A stretch of DNA of 64,000 bases, taken from assembly GCA_023101885.1 (NCBI GenBank), contig JALPQD010000087.1, positions 6,081,016 to 6,145,015 of the forward strand, read 5' to 3'. Below, piece by piece: positions 45,106 through 56,864 of this stretch. Numbering within the stretch: the first letter of the stretch is position 1; every line of letters begins with the position of its first letter. The notes under the pieces are model-generated. The model saw only the letters and a program-made list of their open reading frames with translations, was not told the DNA's origin and did not search any database. The position numbers and the translations under genes are program-made. Source of the stretch: Typhlomys cinereus (taxonomy: Eukaryota > Chordata > Mammalia > Rodentia > Platacanthomyidae).

Positions 45106-45784
45106 TCTTAGCACCTGCAAGAACAACTAGAAGTCAGTGGATGAGTCCAGACTTGTGATTCTGACATTCTCAGTGCTCCCACAGTCCCTGGATGTCGGCA
45201 GACTGGCAAGCATCCAGAAGAAAGGTACCTTCATAATTAATGATCCTTCGACAATTAGTGCCTGCTGGGTGCCAGGCAAAACCTGCGTGGGCCCAGATCT
45301 ACCTTCAAAAGTCCGAAATCTCATGTAGTGTACAGATGAGGGAGCCCACGGAGAGGTCTGTGTTACATCCAAGCACCCGTGGGGTAGAGCTGCCTTGTAG
45401 GGCCAGAGAAGGCTTCCCTGGGAGGAGGAGGCAGCTGCACTGCCTTTCAAGGGATGAGCAGGAGTTTATTCAGTGACTATTTTTGGTTGTTAACAAGGAT
45501 CTCTATTTCCTCAATGAAAAGTAAAGCAAGAGCTTGTTTGATCCTTTGTCAACAAGAACATCTATGTCTGAGAAACTGGCAGGGTCTGTGGCAGAGTTAT
45601 CATCCACTTGCAACAGGGGGGCACAGCAGGTAGGTACTCAGTGGGCATCTCACTGCTGCTCTCTTAGTCTTCTAAGTGAGGACTGAATCTACCACCTCAC
45701 CCAGCTGCTGATCTGTTTGGTCCCTGACACTCCAATAACACATTTAAAGTTGCTGAAAATCTGGGATAACATTGTCATTAGGAG

Positions 45785-45895
45785 TGGGCAAACCTGGCTC
45801 TGCCACGTCTGGATATTAGGCATGTGCCTCGACTTCCTAGCACCTCATTTTCTCATCGGTACAATGAGGTAACAGGAGTCCCTGAGCCACAGAAA
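45785..45895 (+). mobile_element. MIR SINE
   Basis: AACCTGGCTCTGCCACGTC, GTGCCTCGACTTCCTAGCAC and CATTTTCTCATCGGTACAATG. Confidence 0.7.
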
Positions 45896-46384
45896 TGATG
45901 GGAAGACGAACCACGAGTTCTGCTCTGAGCCACTGGGACCTCTGGATCTGGGAACCACATTGTGCTCGGCCCGCTTACTTTCTCTGAAGTTCCGCTGTGA
46001 GGTGCTGTGCCAGTTTAGTGGGTTCCCTTTTTGACAGTTTCAGAGAAGCTAATAGAAGTCGCTCTTATAAGCCTCTAACCTTAACAATCTAAGTGCCCCC
46101 ATGCTCCCTCGTCCCTGGGGAGAGAGCTGCTCCCGGCAGCTGTTGTCTGTGTTCTTGCTTTTGTCCCCTCCCAATATGCATTTGTTGACATCCTAACCCT
46201 CAGTGGACCCAATGGTGATGCGTCTATGAGTCAGGCAGACTCCGACTACACACTGAGTCTGTCGGCTGGTCACTGGACTCAGGGCCTTGTGCACACTAAG
46301 CTCGACCCCTAAGCTCCAGCCCAGCCACACTAAACTCTCAGTAATGTTTACTGTCTGGTCCTTATGAGAACAGGCATTTTGTTT

Positions 46385-46495
46385 TCACTCATTTATTCAG
46401 CCCATGTTGATTCAGTCTACCACGTTGTCAGGCCCTGTGCAAAGAACTGGGGTACAGAACTGAATCAGGTCAACGCAGCCCTCACGGAGCTGGCT
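46385..46495 (-). mobile_element. MIR/L2-like fragment
   Basis: TTCACTCATTTATTCAGCCC, GTCAGGCCCTGTGCAAAG and CTCACGGAGCTGG resemble the common 'attcattcaacaaatatttattgagc...tgccaggc' terminal sequence. Confidence 0.5.
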
Positions 46496-46552
46496 GGGAT
46501 CTTGACACCTCCTTGAAGTAGATTTCATTGCTGACCTCACAAGCATTCTCCA

Positions 46553-46555
46553 GTT

Positions 46556-46650
<95 letters not shown>

Positions 46651-46974
46651 TCCTTCCTTCCTTCCTTCCTTCCTTCCTTCCTTCCTTCCTTCCTTCCTTC
46701 CTTCCTTCCTTCCTTCCTTCCTTCCTTCCTTTCCTTCCTTTCTTTCCTTTCCATGTGTTTGTATATCAGAAGGTACTGTGTGTGCCTGTGGAGGCCTAAG
46801 GGTGACTTCAGGAATCACTATGTATTCACTACCTCCTCTTTGCTTTGCTCTGGAGTTTCCCAAGCTCTGCCTACCAAGGCCAAAAGTTCAGGTCACTGCC
46901 GTTTCTGTCCAGTGTTTTTACATGGGATCCAGTATCCAAACTCAGAATTTAACCCTTGAGCCATCTCTCCAGCC
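46553..46974 (-). mobile_element. tRNA-headed SINE with ~200-bp (CTTT)n/(CTTC)n tail
   Basis: The SINE body lies at 46753-46974 (GGCCTAAGGGTGACTTCAGG, TTTGCTCTGGAGTTTCCC, head ending GAGCCATCTCTCCAGCC). Its tail expanded into (CTTT)n at 46553-46640 and (CTTC)n at 46648-46752. Frames across this tract (SFLS or KERK repeats) are artefacts. Confidence 0.85.
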
Positions 46975-47204
46975 ACAGCTGGCATATTTTCAAACCCTGT
47001 GCTGGCAAAACTCTAGAAGTAATTGTGATGGTAAGGTTATCTTGAGATTATTTTATATTATTATTATTTCTGCTGCTTACCATCCGTCTTAGATGGTCAA
47101 CTGCTCAGGATTCATTTCCCCAAATAGCTTATTTTGTGTTGCAGCTTGCTTGCATGTTGTTGATACATTCGTGATCAACAAATTTAGGGGAGCAAGGGAA
47201 GTTC

Positions 47205-47530
47205 ATTCTTTCTTAAATTCTCAGTCTTAATCTAGCTTGGCAGGAGAACTCATACCAACACCAGGAGCTGAGGAAACTGGCCACACCATATCTACAGGGA
47301 TTGCTCAGAGAGGCAAACCCCACTTGCCAGACAGCAAGACTAGCAAAGTATGGTGGAGGATGCCAGATTGCTGAACCAACTTCCCTATCTTATCCACCCA
47401 CCATGGGCTGGGTCTTCCACATCAATCAATCTCTTGCAGGTTTGCTCAGAGCTTGCCTTAACTTCTAATATACCCAGAGCCTCAGCCTTCAATTGTCAAG
47501 TTGATACCTCCATTTCTAACTAGCACATTT
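47205..47530 (-). mobile_element. MaLR-related LTR, TATCAACTTGA family, antisense
   Basis: Minus-strand start GTTAGAAATGGAGGTATCAAC, CCCAGCCCATGGTGGG and GAGTTCTCCTGCCAAGC blocks. Similar to the copy at 11611-12006. Confidence 0.75.
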
Positions 47531-47589
47531 GGTATCAACTTAAAGATCTACCATGGGTAGGCCTTTTGGGGACATGAGATGTTCACCAA

Positions 47590-48380
47590 AATAGGGTGAA
47601 TGAATTTATCCATCTATTCAGCAAGCACTTCCTGAGCTCAGGCTCTGAAGCAGGTACTGTGCTAGACAGGGAGACACAGGAACAGGAGGTCAACAGGTCC
47701 TTAACCCTGTGACTGGATGATATGAACAGGGGCTGGAAGCAACACGGTCATCCTGTCCCAGACTTTGCGGGACGTCCTCTGCTCCCTTCCTGCCGTGTCT
47801 CAGTGAGAGATGGTCGTCTGCTGTGGTTTACCTTGTCCTGAACACTCTTAGCCAGTGGTCAAAGGCAGGATTTAAATAGCAAGCATTTGCATTTTTAATG
47901 TCGTCTGGAATTGGAAAAGCAGCGATAACCTTTCCAAACCGATATTGGTTTTTACATGATGGAACTAAGGCTGGCCTCGGGCGATGCTCAAGTGGAAAAT
48001 TTACAGCATTTTCAATATCAGGGAAAATGTGGAATCATCCGAGGGCGGCAGTTTTGCAGTCTTGCATCCTGCCGGTCTCAGTCCCTGCCTTTTCAGAGTG
48101 GTTCCCTCACTCCAGTCTCAGCATCTTCAGTGGGGAGACCATGCGAGGCCCACCAGCCCTGCAGCCTTGCATCCTGAGACAGAGAACTGGGGAAGCAGAG
48201 GTGTGAGCCAAAACTGTGATTTCAGGTCTTCTCCAAATGCTTTCCTTGCACCTCTCCACCTGAAGAGCCAGACATGTACTCACTACCCTATCCCTCCTCC
48301 TCCTTACTTGCAACACAGGGCTAAGCATGTTGTCTGATGTGCCCACATGTGTGGTTGTCTAGTACCTTGCCCTTCTTTGT
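47590..48380. other. Mostly unique sequence
   Basis: A MIR/L2-like patch is at 47605-47700 (AGCAAGCACTTCCTGAGC). The rest is unrecognised. Confidence 0.4.
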
Positions 48381-48382
48381 AA

Positions 48383-48485
48383 AGGAGGTAGAACAATCCA
48401 GGAAGATTCCTGATGCTACCCTTGGGTCTCCACAGGCACACACAGTGCCCTCTGATGAATACACACGCACACGCACACACACGCC
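48383..48485 (+). mobile_element. tRNA-headed SINE, 5' truncated
   Basis: Only the 3' body remains: AAGGAGGTAGAACAATCCAGG, CTTGGGTCTCCACAGGCAC, GCCCTCTGATG and a CA/CG tail. Confidence 0.8.
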
Positions 48486-49022
48486 TTCAGCATGTTTCTT
48501 GGTCATCCATGCTCAGCTCACACCAGCATGTACAGGGTTCCCTTCCACTCTATGCTGCCCACACACATATACTCTCTCATGCTCATGCACATACGTGCAC
48601 AACGCATACATGGTTCAGGACCAGAAGGCAGCTTTCTCTGTCTGACCTTGAACTCTCCACTCCTCAGCGCCTGCAAACCCACTGCCTGGAACACCCTGCA
48701 AAGAGGCATCTCTACCTATGAACATTGGTCTAAACAGCTCTGATGCTTCCTTCTCCCAGTACTTCCTCCAGTTCTTCAAGGCTGATGCTTCCTGTGCCCC
48801 CTAATTTTTTTCTTTTTTACTTTCAGAACATTTCCCTTAAGTACCAGATCAATCTTTCCTATCACCTATGCATTGCAGCTCCCCCCAGTGGTGATTCTCA
48901 GACTCCATGTGAAAAAAATGCTGATTATTTTTGTTGTTTAGTTTTTTTTTATAAATTCCTAATTCTCTATAGACTGGTAGTTTTGTGAAATAAAATGAAA
49001 TAAAAAACAAAGACATTCATAT

Positions 49023-49475
49023 GTATTAGTCTGTTTCCTGTAATCAAATACCGGAGGCAGGCTAGTTTCATAAAGAAAAGGTGTTTATTCATGTCAGGGC
49101 TCTGGGGGTTTGAAAGCATGGTCACTGATATCAGCTTGGGTCTAGTGGCTGCCTCGTGGAAATGACATTACAATAAAGGAAATACATGCAAAGATGAAGA
49201 AGTCATATGACAAGACAGAAGCCAGTGAAGCTGGGGAGGAGTCGCTCCTGTGCTTTTATTAAAGCTCCCTGGTAAAAACTAACCTGGGACTCCTATGAGA
49301 GCAGGTCGTCTTCATGACTTCCAAAGGCAACCCTGACAGTGGCCTAAGGAACTTCTATAGCCCCTATATCTTGGGACCTTACTGTCTCCCAACAATGTCA
49401 CCTTGAGGAGCCTACCTCCAACACACTAACCTTTAGATTACAAATCACAGCCAAACCAGAGCAAAGCACAAACAA
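49023..49475 (-). mobile_element. MaLR (MST/MLT-like) LTR, antisense
   Basis: ATTAGTCTGTTTCCTGTAATC, ATACCGGAGGCAGG, CATAAAGAAAAGGTGTTTATT, then TTATTAAAGCTCCCTGG and CAACAATGTCACC in the order of antisense MaLR LTRs. Confidence 0.65.
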
Positions 49476-49866
49476 CAAGTCTATGTTATACTATATCCAA
49501 ATCTCTGTAAAGATTTCTAACTCATCCTTCAATTTCTGTCCTTTTCTCATCTTTGACCAGTAACGGTCTATAGAACAGGTGGGTCTGTAAGGCAAAATTG
49601 CAACAGCTCCATCCTCCAGTTCCTGAGAAGTGGTCAACACAGGATGAATTTTGTGAAGTTCCAGGAATCTGTCTTCCAAATGCTGCTCTAAGGGCACTTG
49701 TCTGAGGGATGCACAGAGGAGTGGTCTTCACAGAGGAATGTTCAGAATAAGCTGGTCTCTTGAGAATGCTGAAAGGCAGATTTGGCTGTTGACCCAAGGC
49801 CTGCCCAAATAGCTTCATGATCCTGGGCGTGTGAACTGAAATGTCTTTAACACCTAAAGTTAGACT

Positions 49867-49917
49867 TTCTTTCTTTCTTTCTTTCTTTTTTTCTTTCTTT
49901 CTTTCTTTCTTTCTTTC

Positions 49918-49985
<68 letters not shown>

Positions 49986-50040
49986 TCCTTCCTTCCTTCT
50001 TTCTTTCTTTCTCTTTTTTCTTTTTCTTTCTGTTTCATTC

Positions 50041-50091
<51 letters not shown>

Positions 50092-50171
50092 TTTCTTTCT
50101 TTCTCTCCCTTCCTCCCTCCTTCCCTCCCTTCCTCCCTCCCTCCTTTCCTTCCTTTCTTTCTTCCTTTCTT
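49867..50171. repeat. Polypyrimidine (CTTT)n/(CCTT)n tract, ~300 bp
   Basis: Almost pure C/T on this strand over about 300 bases, with mirror-symmetric blocks. It sits immediately next to the T-rich end of an antisense B1 (50172), so it probably grew from that element's tail. Frames across it are artefacts. Confidence 0.95.
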
Positions 50172-50285
50172 GACACAGTCTGACTCAGAACTCATTATGC
50201 AGTCCAGGTTAATCTTAAACTCACAGATCTTCCTTAGCCTCCCAAATACTAGAATCATAGATGTGATCTAACATACCCAGTTCAA
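50172..50285 (-). mobile_element. B1-like SINE, antisense
   Basis: GACACAGTCTGACTCAGAAC, CAGTCCAGGTTAATCTTAAAC and CCTTAGCCTCCCAAATACTAG. Confidence 0.75.
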
Positions 50286-50509
50286 GGTTCATAAAATTCT
50301 ATTGTGCCACTATTTTAGTTGAAGGACCTTGAGAAATCAAGTTGGTGCTGAACTAGAACCTTCCTCCCTACTGACTGGCTTTCATAGGGCTAAAAGGTGC
50401 AGTGCATGCTGCTAGTGGAAAGTCACTAAAGGGCTTTAGCTACAATTCCAACCTTCCAGGCAAGACATGGCCACTGATACATTAGTGGTACATTAGTGGT
50501 ACATTTGAA

Positions 50510-50735
50510 GAAATCAGGCTGCAGAGTTGGCTCAGAAGTTAACACTCTGCCTCCCAAACAGAAGGTCCTGAGTTTGGAGCCCAGGTCCCATGTAAAAATG
50601 CCAGGCAGAAACGACTGTGGCCTGCATTTCTGGTCTGGATTGGCAGAACCTGGGAAATCTCAGAATGAAGCAAAAAGGAGATAGAAGCAATCCAGGATCA
50701 TTCCCAAAGTCACCCTTGGTCCCCTACATGCAGTG

Positions 50736-50766
<31 letters not shown>

Positions 50767-50860
50767 TCCTCTCTCTGTCTTTCTCTTGCTTTCTCTCTCT
50801 CTCATACACACACACACACAAATAAATAAGTGAATAAATGAACAAAGTTTAAAAAATTTG
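50510..50860 (+). mobile_element. tRNA-headed SINE with CT/AT/CA tail
   Basis: Head GGCTGCAGAGTTGGCTCAG, GAGTTTGGAGCCCAGG, GGCAGAACCTGGGAAATC and AAAAAGGAGATAGAAGCAATC, then CT (50738-50754), AT and CA simple repeats and AAATAAATAAG. Confidence 0.85.
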
Positions 50861-50861
50861 A

Positions 50862-52290
50862 AAAATTCCTAAGTGTAACATGTATTTCAAGTTATCTATG
50901 AATGTAATGTGATATTTGATTTCTAAGGTAATGGTCACAGGTAATGTGTAAGACTTTTGAATTGCTGTTGCCCATCAGCAAAAGTCTAAAGTCTTCTAAT
51001 TCATTCGTTCATTCATTCATTCATTCGCTTAAGTATTTATTTAGAACCCACCATATGCTTACCATATGCTTGGTGTTGCTCCATCAAAGGCAGTTTTAAC
51101 CCTCATTGAATTTTTTATCTTGCTTTGAGTCAAATGACAGATTGATTCTTATCATTCGAAGCAGTCATCTTCTATCAGTCATCATGAGCACTGAATTAAT
51201 AAATACTGAGCAGTTGCTCTTAGGGGAATCCAAGGTTGGTTTCCTCTGTCACCATATTTCTTTTATTTTTTTAAATCATCTAACAGACAAATAATAGTGA
51301 TCTGTGTGTTTCTGTTTAAAGACACCTTACCAATGTACCTAGTTGGTGAACACTGAAATCATGGCCAACAGCTAGCTCTACACTCGCATTGAACAAAGCT
51401 CACCTAACACATGTGTTCTCTCTAGAAGGCATCAAAACACATTTTCTTGGATCAGAAATGGCTTTAGGGGATCACTTTAAACAATGAATAGCAAGAAAGT
51501 ACAAAAATACAAAAATCATGACTCTAAGTCGATCAAGAAAAGGCTACGTCTTCATAGTATGAGAACTAAAAGCAAGAAGACAGAGTTCTCTAATTTGACT
51601 CAGCTGGAAGGTACAAATCAGGTGACTCAAAATTTTTCCTCTTCTGGGTGGCTATGTACAACCACAATCAAAGCACTACAAGTATTTGCTTTCATATTGT
51701 AAAGGAACTTAGTGAGTAGATGAATTCACAAACACAAAGCTAAAGGATAAATGAAGACTGATTACAGACCTATAACATCACAGGATGTGGTAAATGAAAT
51801 AAAGAAAAACAAAGCAGAGAAAGTATGCTAGTAGATCCACGTAGTTAAGAACAAAGCAAGCTGGATATTGGGGGGAGCAGAAAAAGTGGAAGCTTTTGTC
51901 ATGAGTGACTGCATGGCTGGTGGAAAGTTTGCTGAGACTGAGAACAGTCATTATTGAGCACCAACTTTATATGGCTGACTACACAGTGAACTGCCTTTGG
52001 AAAGCTGTTATCCTTCATTTAGTTGGTTGGTCCACACTGACTCCAAAGATGGACAAGACCTTCTGACAGTTGGAGAACTCTCTCCTTAAACAGGATTTCC
52101 AGTGCTATAACACTAGATGCCTGCACTTGTTTAGCTTGACCAGACCTGTCCTGAGACTGAGGATGACTGAGCAATGATGGTTAATGTCTGCAGCATTGGG
52201 CCTTTACTCCAAAGTCAATGACTGAGTCAAAGCATGACTTAGGGGAGGAGCTCAGGATGAGAAGATTCAGAGAGAGAATATAGCTTTTGA
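50862..52290. other. Unique sequence
   Basis: A TTCATTCATTCATT patch with MIR/L2-like flank is at about 51000-51090. No gene is recognised. Confidence 0.4.
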
Positions 52291-52298
52291 GAGGTATA

Positions 52299-52748
52299 TT
52301 ATCAGGGTTCTCTAGAGTCACAGAATCAACAGAATAAATATATAAAAAGGGAATCTATTGAGTCGACTTACGAGATATGGCCAAGGTAGTCCAACAACGG
52401 CTGCCAGTAGCTGCTTAGTCCAGTAGTCCAGTGGGTGACAGCTGAAGGATGGAGGATTCCTAGAGAGTCTAGTCATGTCGAAGACTTGGAGGGTTAGAGA
52501 GCTGGAGGGTCGAAGAAATGAAGAAACCAGGTGGCAGGAGAGAAGGGTGTTTTCTAGCACAGCTTCAGAGAGTCTCTCCTCTTCCCAGTCTCCTGTTCTC
52601 TGGTTCCTTTTATCTGGTCACTATTGGGAGGTGTCAATGAGTTTCCAATCGGATCTAGGGCTGGTCTTTGTATTATAAATGTGTTGATCTAGATAATCTC
52701 TTCAGTTGGTCTCAGCTGATCTTAGTTAATGCCAGGTTAACTATCATG
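52299..52748 (-). mobile_element. LTR-like interspersed repeat, copy B
   Basis: Plus-strand start ATCAGGGTTCTCTAGAGTCAC, end TAATGCCAGGTTAACTATCATG. The right ~190 bases match copy A (73-400) in reverse complement, including GATCAGCT, AGATCAACACATTTATAATAC and GATAAAAGGAACCAG. The ending 'tctctagagaaccctga' type is also seen at 56630. Confidence 0.65.
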
Positions 52749-52749
52749 G

Positions 52750-55180
52750 GGGGCCAGGGAGAAGGCATAATACTCAGGACAGAGAGCTAGGTTGGGAGCA
52801 GGAATGTTCACAAGGATCCTTGTGAAAAGTTCAAGCCCAAGTTCTGAACTCTTCCGACATTTTTCTAGAGGAAATCACCTGGGTCTGCATAAGCCAGAAG
52901 ACCCAAGAGATTGGAGATCAAATGAAAAAGCCTGCCCTTCCATCTTCCTCCTGGGGTCAGTGGGAGTGGCCTCATTCTAGACAATGATCGTTATTTAGAG
53001 CTTTTCTCAGTACCCAAAGCAAGGGAGCGTGGCCCACAGATGAAATGGTAGCAGTCAAAGATGCATGACAACTTCCACAGACAAATGGGAAGGAGATGGG
53101 AGACCAGATCTTAGGTGATGAAATTGCCCTCTGAGAGAAGCAGATGTTCAGTGTCCTGACATCAGTGTGCCTGTGAGCTTCCTGAGAGCAGAACAGGTCC
53201 TTGTGATCTTGGAAGCCAGCTGCCCAGAGTCTGGCAGGTAGAGATGCTCATAACTATTTGAAGCAGGAAGGGAACTAAAAGGAAGGGCATGGGAAAGGGC
53301 TGACTTAGATATGTTAAGGAGCTCCAAATGATAATGTTTCGGAGGTTCTGGCACATGTCAAGATTACACATGGTGAGCCCCCTGTTTACAGATACAAAAT
53401 GATGCAACTTCCAGTTAATTAGCCAGTCAGTGAGTCTAAGGAACACACACACTGAATGTGTCTTGGCAGCCAGGCACCATGGTTGTCGCTGATGCTGAAA
53501 TGGTCAGAGAATCCCTTTCTCATGCAGATTCCACTGTGGGATGCCGTGTTGTTCTGGCAGTAGGAACGTCTGTGTTGAGCACAGAAAAGCAGGAGTTAAA
53601 CCAAGGACAGAGAGAGTGGACAGGCAGAGAAGTGGGAGATTTGAGAAACATTCTTGATGTTAAATTGACAGGCCCATGAGATGCATTTCCCTACACTCCC
53701 ATACAAACCTCTTCCTGCATGAGGTTATGGATGGGGAGCTTAAGGAGATGTTTGAAGTTCATTTGAGGTTTCAAATTCAGATTATTAAAAAGACGTTGGT
53801 ATCGCTCATCAAAAGATGTCAACAAGGGTGGGTTTAAGGACACAAAATGATGAATTCAGTCCTGAACATTCTCCAAGCACAACGCGAAAGAGACTCCATT
53901 TGAACGGGACATTAGCATGAAGGGCAGGATCTTCAAGGTGTAAGGAGACTGAGGAAACCAAAGGGTCAGACAGTCCACCTTCAGCTAACTGGAGACGGGA
54001 GGGTCACTCACACCAAGCAACTAGAAATCTGCAGCTGAGTAACACGATACAAAAATGACCAGGAATGTGCCAGAAATAGTCAGTACTGTTGTCAGGAAGA
54101 AGAGAGGAGTAACCAGTAAAGAAACAAGTCAACGACAGCAGCATTCCTCCTGGAATGAGGGCTGGAAGGGAAGCGGAGGAGGTGAAGTGGAGGTGAAGAG
54201 GAGGTGGAGGTGGAGGAGGCAGGCAGGGAGGGGGAATGGGGTACTGCTGGGGGAGGGCATCCACACTGGCCCAGTTGTTCCTGTGGGGTGTGGCCAGAGG
54301 AAGAACCTGGCTGATTTGAACCTGGCTTTAACTACCTCTGGGAGGAAGTGTCCAGAGGGCAGCTGGAGGGTGACATCCCTCGCTGCTATTCTGTCCTTCC
54401 GGATATTTTTACCTTCTACGCCAGCCACTTTTTTTTTTTTTTTTGTCTTTGTTGTTAATAATTTAAACAAATTATTTGTTTTTGGCATACTAAGAGGTAT
54501 TCCTGGCACAAGAAAGGAATCAGATGGCTCTCAAGCTCAGGGTCACATTCCTGGCCTGCCTTTGTAGTCAAAAGCAGAACCAGCCTCCGGATGAGGGGTC
54601 AGGCTGGGCTCAGTCTCTGCCTCCAAAGACTCTGGAGAACAGACAGAGAAGGCTCTAACGAGGGTGCAGGTGAAGAAGAGACTGAATGGGCTGAATGTTG
54701 GAGCAGGACAGCTTGGGTACAGCAGTACCAAGTACACCTCCAAGGACGATTGGTGGAACAGAGCTGGATTCCCCAGCAAACTTTTCTCTCATTGCTCGTG
54801 CGGCTCAGGGAGGTTGTCTGCAGTAACACTGCACAGACCTCAACAGATGTGACTGAAGGGGGTTTACCGGAGGAATAAAGAGATCGCCATTATCATCACT
54901 TCCGAACATGAGCCTGGTGTTGAAGTTGCTCATATAGGTTAATCCTTATCAACTCTAGTGTCCACATGGCAGAAGGAGAGAACCAATTTCTGCAAGGTGA
55001 CATTTGATACCACACCTGCACTGGGCCACACACATCTCCCCTCCCTCTCTCTAATAAGCAAAGAAAATATTTTTTTTAAAACTCATGAATTAACTTCCAC
55101 TATTGCTTACATTTTATAATTGCAAGAAATAAGGCACAGAAGCCTTTGCTTTGTGTAAGATCAAATGGTAAGGAAATAGT
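52750..55180. other. Unique sequence with purine-rich and poly(T) patches
   Basis: A GGAGGTGGAGG-rich purine patch lies at about 54150-54240 and a T run at 54428-54444. Frames of up to 170 codons over the purine patch are low-complexity. No gene is called. Confidence 0.4.
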
Positions 55181-55184
55181 AAAG

Positions 55185-55385
55185 AATCAAAGTTCAGTCC
55201 TTAGCACAAACATTTAAAAGAAATGGCAGCATGCATCTTTAATTCCAGTGCTGGGGAGACTGAGAAAGGAGGATTCCTACAGCTTGCTGGTTGGCCAGTC
55301 TAGTCAATCAATAAGCTTATGGTGATTGAGGAAGACATATTATGTTGACCTCTGGCTTCCCCACACATGTGTGTTCATAAACAAG
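55185..55385 (+). mobile_element. B3-like SINE fragment
   Basis: CATCTTTAATTCCAGTGCTGG, GGAGACTGAGAAAGGAGGATT, GCTTGCTGGTTGGCCAGTC and GACCTCTGGCTTCCCC. Confidence 0.7.
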
Positions 55386-55387
55386 TC

Positions 55388-55926
55388 CCAGTGACTGTGG
55401 AGAAAAGGAAATCAGTGTACTCTGTTAATCAGATTGTCAATCAGTGCAGCCATAGTGGAAAACAGTATGGAGGAAAACAGTAAAGAATTAAAATACAACT
55501 CAGCAATCCTACAATAGGTGTACATTGAAAGGAAATGAGATTGGCTTGCTGAAAAGACTCTGGACAACCTTTTTTACCCCAACACAGTTCACAATGCCCA
55601 AGAAATTAGGTCAACAGCCTAAATGACCACCAACTAATGAAGAAAGAAAGAATATATGGTAGATCTATGCAACGGAACTCAATGCCGCTGTAACAGAATG
55701 AAATCTTGTCATTTGTGACAACATGGATGAAACTGGAGACCATCATGTTAAGAAAATATGTCAGACACAGAAAGACGAGGAATACAAAAAACTTGATCTC
55801 ACAGACGTTGAGAGTAGATTGGCAGTTAACAAAGATGTGGAGAGAGAGGAAGTGAAGGAATAGGAGGAGAGTGATCAATTACAATTAAGTTTCAGTAAAA
55901 AAAAAAAAACAAAAACAAAAAAAACA
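55388..55926 (+). mobile_element. L1 3' end with poly(A), sense
   Basis: GTGGAAAACAGTATGGAGG, CTCAGCAATCCTACAATAGG, CCTAAATGACCACCAACTAATG, GACAACATGGATGAAACTGG and the final A-rich run (55899-55925) are the classic C-terminal ORF2 and 3' UTR of L1. It is 5' truncated and multiply stopped. Confidence 0.8.
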
Positions 55927-55929
55927 GAA

Positions 55930-56295
55930 GTTCTGGAATCTGAAGGAGACTTTCAACAATCCAGAAATCTGGAGGAGACTCTCCTAGGAGCAGGTCATAC
56001 AGCAGAAAGCTCTAGGGTTGTGGCTTCTGTGAGTTTCAACCACGTGGGGTGGACTTTCCAGAGAAGCAGCTGCCTTTAACTTATCCTGACACCTGCAAGT
56101 AACCCCAATGCATTTGCTGGTTCATCACGTTGGACCATGGCATAATCATTCAAAGAGAAAGGAAGAAACTTTGGGGTCCTATTACACAGTAAAGTGACTA
56201 TAGGTAACAGCTACCTAATTCCTAAGAGATAATGTGGATCTAGTTATTTGAAGTGGGCAGACTGTTCCTAAATGTGGGATGCTCCCTCTCATAGC
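55930..56295. other. Unique sequence
   Basis: Nothing recognised. Confidence 0.35.
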
Positions 56296-56299
56296 AGCC

Positions 56300-56654
56300 C
56301 ATATAAAGAAAGTCCAAGAGGGAAAGGTTTTCTTTTTTCCCTTTGTCCTTTTGATATGCTGGCAAGTTTATCTTGCCTGTCAACTACCACTGCTACTTCT
56401 GCCATTCATCACTGACATCAGAGCCAGTTTCTTTGGCCTTCCAATGTGGACTGAAGACCAGCGGCTTTCCAGGAATCCCCCAGATCTCCAGCAACAAGTT
56501 GGGATGGCCAAAGCACCAAGTCTCGAGGACTCAGCAGCCACTGGTCCACCATGCTTGGACCACCTAGACCTTATCTTGAAAGCCAATTTCATAAATCCCC
56601 TTTTGATATTGGTTTATTTATTCTATCGGTTCTGTTCTTCTAGAAAACCCTGAC
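56300..56654 (+). mobile_element. LTR-like repeat ending TCTAGAAAACCCTGAC
   Basis: GTGGACTGAAGACCAGC, TTTCCAGGAATCCCCCAG and TGGTTTATTTATTCTATCGG lead to the CTAGAAAACCCTGAC end. The repeat resumes at 56849 (AACCCTGACTAATACAG) after a SINE. This is a widespread rodent repeat whose formal name I do not assert. Confidence 0.6.
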
Positions 56655-56801
56655 AAGGGGCCTGGTGAGATAGCTCAGTGGGTAAGGCACCTGCTCATAG
56701 ACCTGGTGACCTGAATTCAACTCCCGAAAGCCCACATGGTGGAAGGACAGACCTGAATTCTAAAAGTTGTTTTCTGACTTCCATCCCTATACCTTGGTAT
56801 G

Positions 56802-56840
<39 letters not shown>

Positions 56841-56848
56841 AAAAATGG
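56655..56848 (+). mobile_element. B2/B4-like SINE inserted at the end of an LTR-like repeat
   Basis: Head GGCCTGGTGAGATAGCTCAG, GTGACCTGAATTCAACTCCC and a CT tail (56804-56838). AACCCTGAC is present at 56646-56654 and 56849-56857 as the target duplication. Confidence 0.75.
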
Positions 56849-56864
56849 AACCCTGACTAATACA

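Noticed and set aside
46482..46959. Frames rich in SFLS or KERK repeats
   Set aside because: They are translations of (CTTT)n/(CTTC)n simple repeats. The same applies at 13229-13601, 30102-30559 and 49841-50258.
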